A stretch of 19,768 nucleotides of DNA from NCBI GenBank assembly GCA_934630735.1, contig CAKTWK010000039.1, positions 1 through 19,768 of the forward strand, written 5' to 3'. Below the pieces are notes generated by a model. It was not told where the DNA came from. It saw nothing but the letters and a program-made list of their open reading frames with translations, and did not search any database. This DNA is from an uncultured Collinsella sp. (GTDB lineage: Bacteria; Actinomycetota; Coriobacteriia; Coriobacteriales; Coriobacteriaceae). Numbering within the stretch: the first letter of the stretch is position 1; each line of letters begins with the position of its first letter. Below, in pieces: positions 6,971 to 13,255 of the stretch. The translations under genes and the position numbers were made by a program.

Positions 6971-6997
6971 GATACCGTATTTAGCACACAATACTAA
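6971..6997 (-). promoter_or_regulatory. Candidate promoter/operator of the PerR-type gene
   Basis: On the minus strand a TATCAT hexamer (about 6974-6969) is preceded 17 nt upstream by TTAGTA, a weak sigma70-type pair. Two overlapping imperfect dyads cover the spacer: GTATT-N8-AATAC (6977-6994) and TTAG-N9-CTAA (6981-6997). AT-rich dyads in this position would suit autoregulation by a Fur/PerR protein, but the match to a PerR box is poor. Confidence 0.35.
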
Positions 6998-7404
6998 TAA
7001 CGAGGAATGAAACCGTCTTCATTGGCAAGTGGGGCTCGGGCCTGGGCGTCTACGAGGCGAAAACGCGTTCCCATGCGCTCGTAGGAAGCATGAAGCGCCT
7101 CGAGATGAGATAGGACGTTCGCCGGAGCTCCCTGTATCTCCATTTCGACCGAGCCGTCTTCCATGTTGCGCACCCAGCCGGTGAGCGTGCGTGCCTGCGC
7201 GAGGTTGGTGTTGGTAAAGCGAAAACCAACGCCTTGGACTTGTCCCGCCCAGCGCAGGAAATAGCGCAGGGGAGTGTCTTGAGTGGCCTCGTCGCTTGCG
7301 AGCACAGTAAGCCTGCGGCGCAACTCGAGCTCGATGTTTGATGGTTTTTGAGGCTCTCGACTGCCGCCGGTGACGCTGGAGAAGAACGTATCGAAGAAGC
7401 CCAT
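6994..7404 (-). CDS. acyP: Acylphosphatase with N-terminal extension
   Basis: The domain at about residues 47-135 is an acylphosphatase, which hydrolyses carboxyl-phosphate bonds such as those in acetyl phosphate. The catalytic Arg62 (GQVQGVGFRF) and Asn80 (GWVRNMEDGSVE) are both present. Free-standing acylphosphatases are about 90-100 residues; this one has about 45 extra at the N-terminus, including MGFFDTFFSSVTGG and a basic, LysArg-rich stretch. ATG 7404 is chosen because it sits 2 nt after the stop of the Gfo/Idh gene, indicating translational coupling. A longer frame to 7539 merely reads through that gene in another phase. Confidence 0.88.
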   Translation of the reverse strand: MGFFDTFFSSVTGGSREPQKPSNIELELRRRLTVLASDEATQDTPLRYFLRWAGQVQGVGFRFTNTNLAQARTLTGWVRNMEDGSVEMEIQGAPANVLSHLEALHASYERMGTRFRLVDAQARAPLANEDGFIPRY

Positions 7405-7406
7405 CG

Positions 7407-8513
7407 CTAGGCCTGCTTGCCTGCGTCGGACGGGAAGGTAATGCCGGCCTGCTGGCGCACGGCATCCATGATGCGCAGTGAGACGAGCGTGACATCGCGG
7501 TAGTGGCCAAGCTCGTGGCGTCCCGCCGGGGTCTCCCAAATCTCTTCCTTAACGTTATCGATGCCGCCGATGGCGGTGATAAAGTCTGTGAGTTCGTATT
7601 CCATAGTGTTGCTCGATTTGGGCAGGTCGAGCACGCGGCCGTTGTCGCCCTGTTCGCGCGGTGCCTCGGTTGCCGAGCCGCGTACGACATCGCCGCGATA
7701 GTCGATGCGGACGTTGCGGGGCGTGGACAGATGATCGATCTGGATAGTGCCACGCTCGCCTTCGATCTGCGAGGGCAGCAGGTCATTCGTTATTTTGGAG
7801 TGCGCGAGCTCGACGGAGATACGGCCACCGCCGTAGCTGGCGAGGATGGAACCGCAGCCGTCGATGGGGCCGTGCGTGAGCTGTCGCGTGGCGGGGTCGA
7901 GCAGAGTAGCCATGCTCGTAAGGCCGGAGGGCATGCCGAAAATCTCGACCATGGGCTCGACGGTGTAGACGCCAATGTCCATGAGGGAACCCGATGCCAT
8001 ATTGCAGTCGAAGATATTGGTGGCGCGTCCCGCGAGAATCTCGTTGTAGCGCGAGGAATATTTGCCAAAGCGCAATGAGGCGCGGCGGATGGGGGCGATC
8101 TCGCCCAGGGCGTCCTCGATGGCGTGGAAGGCGGGGTCGTGGAGGGAACGCATGGCCTCGAGGGCCACGACACCTGCTGCCTCGGCAGCGCGGAAGACTT
8201 CCAGCGCCTGCGCTTCGGTGGCGCAGAAGGGCTTCTCGACGATGACGTGCTTGCCACCGGCGATGCAGGCAAGGGCCTGCTCGTAGTGAAGCGCGTTAGG
8301 GCTGCCGATATAGACGGCGTCGACGTCGGCGGCTGCCGCGAGCTCATCGAGTGAAGTAAAGTTTCGCTCGCCACCGCGCTCGGCGGTAAAGGCGGCACCG
8401 CGATTGGCATCGCGTGAAAGCGTGCCCACAAACGCGGCTTGGTCGTTGGCGTTGACAACTTGGATAAAGTCGTCGGTGATCATGGATGTGCCGATGGTCG
8501 CGATGCGCAGCAT
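7407..8513 (-). CDS. Gfo/Idh/MocA-family NAD(P)-dependent oxidoreductase
   Basis: This 368-residue protein belongs to the Gfo/Idh/MocA family, which oxidises or reduces sugars, inositols and related polyols. A Rossmann domain begins at MLRIATIGTSMIT, and the family's EKP motif is at 93-95, its lysine catalytic. The C-terminal half is the alpha/beta domain that binds substrate. The first glycine motif is degenerate (GTSMI rather than GxGxI). The ATG at 8513 follows AGGGGG. Although the same frame stays open to 9020, the upstream part is rnhA read out of phase. The gene lies between rnhA and acyP on the minus strand. Substrate is unknown. A second, clearly distinct family member lies at 15713. 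Confidence 0.9.
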   Translation of the reverse strand: MLRIATIGTSMITDDFIQVVNANDQAAFVGTLSRDANRGAAFTAERGGERNFTSLDELAAAADVDAVYIGSPNALHYEQALACIAGGKHVIVEKPFCATEAQALEVFRAAEAAGVVALEAMRSLHDPAFHAIEDALGEIAPIRRASLRFGKYSSRYNEILAGRATNIFDCNMASGSLMDIGVYTVEPMVEIFGMPSGLTSMATLLDPATRQLTHGPIDGCGSILASYGGGRISVELAHSKITNDLLPSQIEGERGTIQIDHLSTPRNVRIDYRGDVVRGSATEAPREQGDNGRVLDLPKSSNTMEYELTDFITAIGGIDNVKEEIWETPAGRHELGHYRDVTLVSLRIMDAVRQQAGITFPSDAGKQA

Positions 8514-8586
8514 ACGTCCCCCTTGCGTTGTTTGGTCTACAGGATGAGTGTAGCGCGTGGGGATATAAAGCTGCGCGAAAACGCTA

Positions 8587-9072
8587 TTACAGGTCGCTCT
8601 CGTTAAAGCCGGCGTCGATATCGAGGCTGCTGCCGTCGGCCGCCGTGGTGGCGAGCTCATCGCAGCGCTCGTTGAGCTCGTGACCGGCGTGACCCTTAAC
8701 CCAGATGAACTCAACCTTGTGCTTGCTTTTGGCGGTGAGTAGGCGCTCCCACAGGTCGCGGTTCTTGACGGGTTGCTTGTTGGCGGTTTTCCATCCGCGC
8801 TTTTTCCAGCCGTCGATCCAGTGCTTGTTAAAGGCGTTGACGACATACTGCGAATCGGAATGGACTTCGACCTCGCAGGGGCGGTTGAGCGCCTCGAGCG
8901 CCACGATGACGGCCATGAGTTCCATGCGGTTGTTGGTGGTCTTGGCGTAGCCGCGCGAAAGCTCGGAGGTGAAGGTCTTGCCGGCGGGGTTGGTGTATTT
9001 GAGCACGGCGCCGTAGCCACCGCGTCCCGGATTTGATCGGGCCGAGCCGTCGGTGTAGATGATGACCTTCAC
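8587..9072 (-). CDS. rnhA: Ribonuclease HI
   Basis: This 161-residue enzyme degrades the RNA strand of RNA-DNA hybrids, such as R-loops and primers. The catalytic set is visible: Asp8 ([11 protein letters not shown]), Glu51 (NNRMELMA), Asp73 (HSDSQYVV) and Asp138 (ERCDELA), with the flexible-loop His128 in WVKGHAGH. The basic handle region (W89-K103) is also present. Start is GTG at 9072 with GGAAG upstream. It follows lysR on the same strand after about 100 nt, and a TACAAT -10 in the gap suggests an independent promoter. A short acidic tail extends past the domain. Confidence 0.96.
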   Translation of the reverse strand: MKVIIYTDGSARSNPGRGGYGAVLKYTNPAGKTFTSELSRGYAKTTNNRMELMAVIVALEALNRPCEVEVHSDSQYVVNAFNKHWIDGWKKRGWKTANKQPVKNRDLWERLLTAKSKHKVEFIWVKGHAGHELNERCDELATTAADGSSLDIDAGFNESDL

Positions 9073-9110
9073 GGGCTTCCTTTCGTTGAGTGCATTTCAT
9101 GTGAGTGACC

Positions 9111-9116
9111 ATTGTA
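9111..9116 (-). promoter_or_regulatory. Candidate -10 box for rnhA
   Basis: TACAAT on the minus strand (9116-9111) is a strong -10 match about 39 nt before the rnhA GTG. The -35 region around 9139-9134 is poor, so the call is tentative. Confidence 0.35.
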
Positions 9117-9171
9117 GCGCCATGCCCGCCGGGGGCTAACAATCTACGATTTCTACCCCGTCTTCCGACAG

Positions 9172-10074
9172 TTAGTTGGCATGGATGATGCGGTTGAGCT
9201 CGTCGAGGTATTGCTGCAAGAGGGGAGAGGGCTTGCGCTCGTCGTGCATGATATAGCCTACGCGCATCGTTGGGGCGTCTGCTAACGGGATCGATGCCAT
9301 ACCCCATTGCATTTCATTGGAGAGGACGCCGGTCGACAGGGTGTAACCGTTCGACGTGATAAGTAAGTTAGTAAGTGTTCCGCGGTCCGAGATTCGTATG
9401 TTGCGGTCGCAAGGGATATAGCTAAAAGGTTCCTCGGCGTAATAGAAGGAGTTTGAGGTTCCCTGCTCAAAGCTGTAGCGCGTATAGGGCGTGAGGTCGG
9501 CAAGGGACAGCTGAGGGCGGCGGGCGAGCGGGTGGCGCTCGCTAACGAAGACGTGGACCGTCGCGTCGAATAGGGGATGGAAGCTTGCACGGGCATCGGC
9601 GAAGGCCTTCTGCAGAACGCGGGCGTTAAAGTCATCCAGATACAGAATGCCGATATCGCTGCGAAACGCACGGACGTCATCGATGATCTGCGATGTGGTG
9701 GTCTCGCGCATGATGAACTCGAACTTGCTGTCGCGGCAGCGCTCGACCACGTTGACAAAGGCCTCGACCGAAAAGGCGTAGTGCTGGGCGGAAATGGCGA
9801 GGCGGGCTTGCGGGGTGCCGCCGTCCTCGTAGCGCGCCTCGAGCATGTCGGCCTGCTCTACGACCTGGCGCGCATAGCCCAAAAGCTCGGTGCCGTCGTT
9901 GGTGAGCGTGACGCCGCGGCTGGAGCGCGTAAAGATCTCCAGATGGAGCTCCTGTTCCAGGCTTTTGACGGCATTGGAGATATTGGACTGAGCGGTATAG
10001 AGGCGCTGAGCTGCGGCGTTGATTGAGCCGGACTCTGCCACGGCGATAAGAAAACGAAGCTGCTGGAGGGTCAT
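9172..10074 (-). CDS. LysR-type transcriptional regulator
   Basis: This 300-residue LysR regulator has an N-terminal winged helix-turn-helix (MTLQQLRFLIAVAESGSINAAAQRL, to about residue 60), a linker helix and a periplasmic-binding-like effector domain (about 90-295). The ATG at 10074 has AAAGGA 9 nt upstream. It is divergent from metY across 275 nt, the classic arrangement for a LysR protein controlling its neighbour; the likely effector would be a sulfur metabolite, by analogy with CysB, CysR or MetR. That is inference: no effector residue can be assigned here. A CGAGC-N8-GCTCG dyad in the metY promoter spacer and a GATAGCTATC palindrome at 10091-10100 are possible operators. Confidence 0.93.
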   Translation of the reverse strand: MTLQQLRFLIAVAESGSINAAAQRLYTAQSNISNAVKSLEQELHLEIFTRSSRGVTLTNDGTELLGYARQVVEQADMLEARYEDGGTPQARLAISAQHYAFSVEAFVNVVERCRDSKFEFIMRETTTSQIIDDVRAFRSDIGILYLDDFNARVLQKAFADARASFHPLFDATVHVFVSERHPLARRPQLSLADLTPYTRYSFEQGTSNSFYYAEEPFSYIPCDRNIRISDRGTLTNLLITSNGYTLSTGVLSNEMQWGMASIPLADAPTMRVGYIMHDERKPSPLLQQYLDELNRIIHAN

Positions 10075-10090
10075 CGGTGCCCGTCCTTTC

Positions 10091-10100
10091 GATAGCTATC
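10091..10100. promoter_or_regulatory. Perfect 10-bp palindrome in the lysR leader
   Basis: GATAGCTATC is self-complementary and lies 17 nt upstream of the lysR start codon. AT-rich palindromes of this kind are often LysR contact sites, and its position would suit autoregulation. It is short enough to occur by chance. Confidence 0.3.
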
Positions 10101-10135
10101 TAAAAAACCGATAACAGGTTAGCGCTTTTAAGTGA

Positions 10136-10164
10136 TTGACCGAGCGAAACAATGCTCGTACTAT
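10136..10164 (+). promoter_or_regulatory. metY promoter with dyad in spacer
   Basis: TTGACC (10136-10141) and TACTAT (10159-10164) are separated by exactly 17 nt, the best sigma70-type promoter in the window. A CGAGC-N8-GCTCG inverted repeat (10141-10145 and 10154-10158) fills the spacer and would place a bound regulator on the same face as RNA polymerase. Transcription would begin near 10171, giving a leader of about 180 nt that contains the upstream ORF. Confidence 0.7.
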
Positions 10165-10233
10165 TCAAAACACACAAAGGCGGTAGGTAATTAAGCCGAC
10201 CACGGAACCGGGATGTCAAAAGGAGGACCGCAT

Positions 10234-10287
10234 ATGAACTGCTTGCCAAGACGAATGCCGGGCTCCTGTTTGCGCCCGTTGGCGTGA
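10234..10287 (+). CDS. Upstream leader ORF of metY, 17 residues with two cysteines
   Basis: ATG 10234 follows a near-perfect Shine-Dalgarno (AAAAGGAGGA, 10218-10227) at ideal spacing and encodes MNCLPRRMPGSCLRPLA, ending at TGA 10285-10287. Such strong initiation signals are unlikely for a chance ORF of this size. Cysteine is at positions 3 and 12, and the gene downstream makes sulfur amino acids, so a cysteine-responsive leader peptide is plausible. The TGA overlaps a GTG (10284-10286) that is in phase with metY, so coupled re-initiation giving a longer MetY is formally possible. CTCCT (10263-10267), over codons 10-12, can pair with AGGAG at 10290-10294 or with the metY Shine-Dalgarno. Confidence 0.6.
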   Translation: MNCLPRRMPGSCLRPLA

Positions 10288-10293
10288 TCAGGA
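10264..10293 (+). promoter_or_regulatory. Hairpin over the end of the metY leader ORF
   Basis: TCCTG (10264-10268) pairs with CAGGA (10289-10293), and inside it CGCC (10273-10276) pairs with GGCG (10281-10284) plus three weaker pairs, giving 12 of 13 positions paired around a CGTT loop. An alternative fold, GGGC (10260-10263) with GCCC (10274-10277) and GCC with GGC outside it, uses the same bases and excludes the first. A T-rich single-stranded stretch follows (10304-10330). Mutually exclusive hairpins are typical of attenuators. Confidence 0.5.
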
Positions 10294-10349
10294 GACAGCG
10301 ACTTACTTTTCTCTTATTTATTTACTTTCGTTCGATCAAGGAGATCATC

Positions 10350-11660
10350 ATGAGCCAGTTCATCAACAACCCCGAGCACACCTTTGGTTTCGATACCCTG
10401 CAGCTTCATGTTGGCCAGGAGAGCGCCGACCCCGCATCCGACTCCCGCGCCGTGCCTATCTACCAGACCACGAGCTATGTGTTCCGCAACTCCCAGCACG
10501 CCGCCGACCGCTTTGGTCTTGCCGACGCCGGTAACATCTACGGCCGTCTGACCAACTCCACCCAGGGCGTCTTTGAGGACCGTATCGCCGCGCTCGAGGG
10601 TGGCGTGGCCGGTCTTGCCGTCGCCTCCGGTGCCGCTGCCATCACCTATACCCTGCAGGCTCTTGCCCAGGCCGGTGACCACGTGGTGGCTCAGAAGACC
10701 ATCTACGGTGGCTCCTACAACCTGCTGGAGCATACGCTCTCCCAGTTTGGCGTCGAGACCACGTTTGTCGATGCTCATAACCTGGAAGAGGTTGAGGGTG
10801 CCATCAAGGACAACACTACGGTCATCTACCTCGAGACGCTCGGCAACCCCAATTCCGACATTCCCAACATCGACGCTATCTCCGAGGTCGCCAAGAAGCA
10901 CGGTCTTCCGGTCGTCGTCGATAACACCTTCGGCACCCCGTATCTGTTCCGTCCGCTGGAGCACGGCGCCAACATCGTCGTTCACTCCGCAACTAAGTTC
11001 ATCGGCGGCCACGGTACCTCGCTGGGCGGTGTGATCGTCGACGGCGGTAACTTCGATTGGAAGGCGAGTGGCAAGTACGCCCAGATCGCTGAGCCCAACC
11101 CCTCCTACCATGGCGTCTCGTTTGCCGAGGCTGCCGGTCCCGCTGCCTTCGCGACCTATGTCCGTGCCATCCTGCTGCGCGACGAGGGCGCCTGCATCAG
11201 CCCGTTCAACGCCTGGGTCCTGCTCCAGGGCACCGAGACTCTGTCGCTGCGCGTCGACCGTCATGTCGAGAACACCAAGAAGGTCGTTGAGTTCCTGGCT
11301 GGTGACAGCCATGTCGCCAAGGTGAACCACCCGAGCCTGTCTGAGCACCCCGATCACGAGCTCTATCAGAAGTACTTCCCCAACGGTGGCGCGTCGATCT
11401 TCACCTTTGAGATTAAGGGTGGCCAGGAGGCAGCTTGGAAGTTCATCGATCATCTGCAGGTGTTCTCGCTACTCGCCAACGTGGCCGACGTCAAGTCGCT
11501 CGTCGTGCACCCGGCTACCACCACGCACTCCCAGCTCTCTGCCGAGGAGCTCGCCGAGCAGAACATCACGCCCTCCACGATCCGTCTTTCCATCGGTACC
11601 GAGAACGCCGAGGACATCATTTGGGATCTGAAGCAGGCCTTCGCCGCGCTGGACGAGTAA
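10350..11660 (+). CDS. metY: O-acetylhomoserine sulfhydrylase
   Basis: This 436-residue PLP enzyme belongs to the Cys/Met metabolism family. Its length and the N-terminal pattern (FGFDTLQLHVGQ, TTSYVF, YGRLTNST) fit O-acetylhomoserine aminocarboxypropyltransferase, which makes homocysteine from O-acetylhomoserine and sulfide. The PLP-binding lysine is Lys216 in SATKFIGGHG, and Asp191 (VVVDNTFGTP) contacts the pyridine nitrogen. ATG 10350 has AAGGAG 6 nt upstream. Codon use is strongly biased to C-ending codons, more than in its neighbours, suggesting high expression. A 180-nt leader with a cysteine-containing ORF and a divergent lysR precede it, and a strong terminator follows. Cystathionine gamma-synthase-type activity is a less likely alternative. 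Confidence 0.95.
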   Translation: MSQFINNPEHTFGFDTLQLHVGQESADPASDSRAVPIYQTTSYVFRNSQHAADRFGLADAGNIYGRLTNSTQGVFEDRIAALEGGVAGLAVASGAAAITYTLQALAQAGDHVVAQKTIYGGSYNLLEHTLSQFGVETTFVDAHNLEEVEGAIKDNTTVIYLETLGNPNSDIPNIDAISEVAKKHGLPVVVDNTFGTPYLFRPLEHGANIVVHSATKFIGGHGTSLGGVIVDGGNFDWKASGKYAQIAEPNPSYHGVSFAEAAGPAAFATYVRAILLRDEGACISPFNAWVLLQGTETLSLRVDRHVENTKKVVEFLAGDSHVAKVNHPSLSEHPDHELYQKYFPNGGASIFTFEIKGGQEAAWKFIDHLQVFSLLANVADVKSLVVHPATTTHSQLSAEELAEQNITPSTIRLSIGTENAEDIIWDLKQAFAALDE

Positions 11661-11972
11661 GGCGACTTGTGCAAGGACCCCTTGCGACTCGATAGGTATA
11701 ACTGCATAAAATGCCTGCTCAAGGCGCCTGCGCAAGCAATGGTTGCGCAGGCGCCTTTTTTGCATAGGAAGGGCGCTATTACAGGGTTTTTGGCATGCTT
11801 TATGCATTCGAGTTGTGGAAAACTCCTGTTGAGAGGATGTGAGTTTTACGCAATTGACGTGCGCCTTTTGAGTAAAACCGCAGGTCGCGATTTGCTCGAG
11901 GTACTATGCAGCGCGATCGAATCACACGCAGCTCAAACGCAGCAAAAACGCACTACGGAGGTTTCCAGCTAC
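11661..11972. other. Intergenic region between metY and secreted-protein gene
   Basis: Beyond the metY terminator (11721-11761), no convincing ORF is visible. A 7-bp dyad, GTTTTAC (11843-11849) and GTAAAAC (11872-11878), flanks a TTGACG hexamer (11855-11860) for which I find no good -10. The promoter for the next gene should lie here but I cannot place it. GGAGG at 11957-11961 is that gene's Shine-Dalgarno region. Confidence 0.5.
11721..11761 (+). terminator. Strong intrinsic terminator of metY
   Basis: A perfect 15-bp stem (11721-11735 with 11743-11757) surrounds a 7-base loop and runs into six T (11756-11761). It is 60 nt after the metY stop. Confidence 0.95.
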
Positions 11973-12749
11973 ATGAGGATCGATTCACGAAAACCGAAAG
12001 CCGCCGCCCTTTCCGCCGCTCTGACCGTGGCGCTTTTGGCGGGCGCCGGCGCAACTGATGCCCACGCGGCAACACTGTCCGATACGGTTGGATCTACGCC
12101 GTCCGAGACGACGCTGGTACAGCCCGTTGATTATCGCGGCGATGGTTATGGTTCCATGCAGGAGTGGAACGCCTCGATGGAGGCCAAGCGCGATTCCCTT
12201 GAGATGCGCGCTCAGATTATCCTAAACATGTATGGTGACTATGCCACCGATGACGAGCGCGCTGTGCTGCAGGGTTGTATCGATGGTGCGGGCAGCCTTT
12301 TGACGATGGGGGAGGTCGACGCGAAGTCGACCGAGCTCGATGAGCTGCGCACTGCGCTTGAGAATGCCAAGCGCGAAGCGCTCGAGGCCGCTGCCGCCGA
12401 GGCAGAGGCTGCCGAGGCCGCCCAGGCTTCGTACTACAACGCCGGCTACACTCCGTCCTACGCGTCTGCCGCGTCCTACGCGAACGGATCGGGCCTGACG
12501 CGCTCTGCGGGTGTCAATAACTACAACGGGCGCCGCGAGACCTATTACAGCAGCAATGTGCTTTATCACTATCGCACGGGCGAATGGACTCAGGATTCTG
12601 AGGGCTTCTGGCGCGATTCCGACGGCTATTACGTTGTTGCCGCGGGCGATATGGCCCAGGGCTCGACCTTTACGGGCTCCAAGGGTGATTGCAAGGTCTA
12701 TGACTCCGGCTGCGCCGCCGGAACCACCGACTACTACACCGGTTGGTAA
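11973..12749 (+). CDS. Secreted protein with coiled coil and cell-wall-type C-terminal domain
   Basis: This 258-residue protein begins with a Sec signal peptide: a basic start, then a hydrophobic core (11-26) and a probable cleavage after AHA at 31-33. A helical, Ala/Glu-rich segment (about 115-152) is likely a coiled coil and is followed by a Tyr/Ser-rich linker. The last 80 residues (from SAGVNNYNGRRETYYSS) include GFWRDSDGYYVVAAGDMAQG and a cysteine pair, Cys240/Cys247. This pattern resembles the small beta-barrel (3D/RlpA-like) domains at the ends of peptidoglycan-active proteins of Firmicutes and Coriobacteria. The call is tentative and no catalytic residue can be named. ATG 11973 follows GGAGG by 11 nt. 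The gene stands alone, with terminators on both sides. Confidence 0.78.
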   Translation: MRIDSRKPKAAALSAALTVALLAGAGATDAHAATLSDTVGSTPSETTLVQPVDYRGDGYGSMQEWNASMEAKRDSLEMRAQIILNMYGDYATDDERAVLQGCIDGAGSLLTMGEVDAKSTELDELRTALENAKREALEAAAAEAEAAEAAQASYYNAGYTPSYASAASYANGSGLTRSAGVNNYNGRRETYYSSNVLYHYRTGEWTQDSEGFWRDSDGYYVVAAGDMAQGSTFTGSKGDCKVYDSGCAAGTTDYYTGW

Positions 12750-12783
12750 TCTGCCATCAGAGCAAAATAGGCACATGATGGGC

Positions 12784-12830
12784 GGGCGTCTTTACTGAGC
12801 TTTTAGGCAACGTAAAGCCGCCCTTTCTTT
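12784..12830 (+). terminator. Intrinsic terminator of the secreted-protein gene
   Basis: 12784-12795 pairs with 12812-12823 (11 of 12 positions), around a 16-base loop, followed by TTTCTTT. It lies 34 nt after the stop codon. Confidence 0.78.
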
Positions 12831-12940
12831 ATGTGCGTTTGAGTTAACAGAGCCCTTACCGTGGCGGTACGCTGGGCGTATGCATGCGGGGCACACTGGT
12901 TCATGAGAAATAGGGTCTTTCTCTTGGAGGAAGTGATCTT

Positions 12941-13147
12941 GTGAATGCTCGAGATATTGCCGTTGCCGCCGTCGCATTGGTACTTGGCTGTCTTGGCCCT
13001 ACAGCTGCGTTTGTCGCAGGCATGCAGGGCTCGTGCGGGGCTGCTCCTATTGTGGTCGGCGCGCTCATCGCAGCAGCGCTGCTGGGAAGTGCGGGCGTGA
13101 CCCTTTGTCGCGATGACGAGGACGAGACGCCGCAGGTGCAGCGCTAG
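12941..13147 (+). CDS. Small membrane protein, unknown function
   Basis: This 68-residue protein has two hydrophobic segments (about 6-27 and 36-55) joined by a short Gly/Cys-containing loop, and a short acidic tail (DDEDETPQVQR). Start is GTG at 12941, with GGAGGAAG about 10 nt upstream. An own terminator follows at 13188. I recognise no family. With its strong ribosome binding site and terminator it is probably a real gene. A weak promoter candidate (TTACCG, 17 nt, TATGCA at 12856-12884) lies upstream. Confidence 0.65.
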   Translation: MNARDIAVAAVALVLGCLGPTAAFVAGMQGSCGAAPIVVGALIAAALLGSAGVTLCRDDEDETPQVQR

Positions 13148-13187
13148 CCGTTGTGAAGCTGGTTTTGCCCATAGATGAAGAAGGAAG

Positions 13188-13222
13188 CCGCCGCAAGGGG
13201 AGTGCCCTTTGCGGCGGTTTTT
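13188..13222 (+). terminator. Intrinsic terminator after the small membrane protein
   Basis: 13188-13200 pairs with 13205-13217 (13 bp, one G-T wobble) around an AGTG tetraloop, then five T (13218-13222). Being 34 nt before the end of the convergent panE, it may also slow minus-strand transcripts, whose exit is CT-rich. Confidence 0.93.
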
Positions 13223-13255
13223 GCTATTGAGACTGTTGGATGCGGTACGGCGGCG

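Noticed and set aside
8514..9020. Apparent 537-residue fusion extending the Gfo/Idh frame upstream
   Set aside because: The extra part is rnhA read in another phase; a clear ATG with AGGGGG upstream at 8513 and the family's N-terminal motif mark the true start.
10165..10350. SAM or T-box riboswitch in the metY leader
   Set aside because: Core sequences of SAM-I/SAM-IV aptamers and the T-box TGG motif are not present; the leader ORF explains the region better.
10314..11453. 379-residue minus-strand ORF opposite metY
   Set aside because: It is antisense to a highly conserved PLP enzyme with strong codon bias, has no ribosome binding site and no recognisable domain; long antisense frames are expected in high-GC genes.
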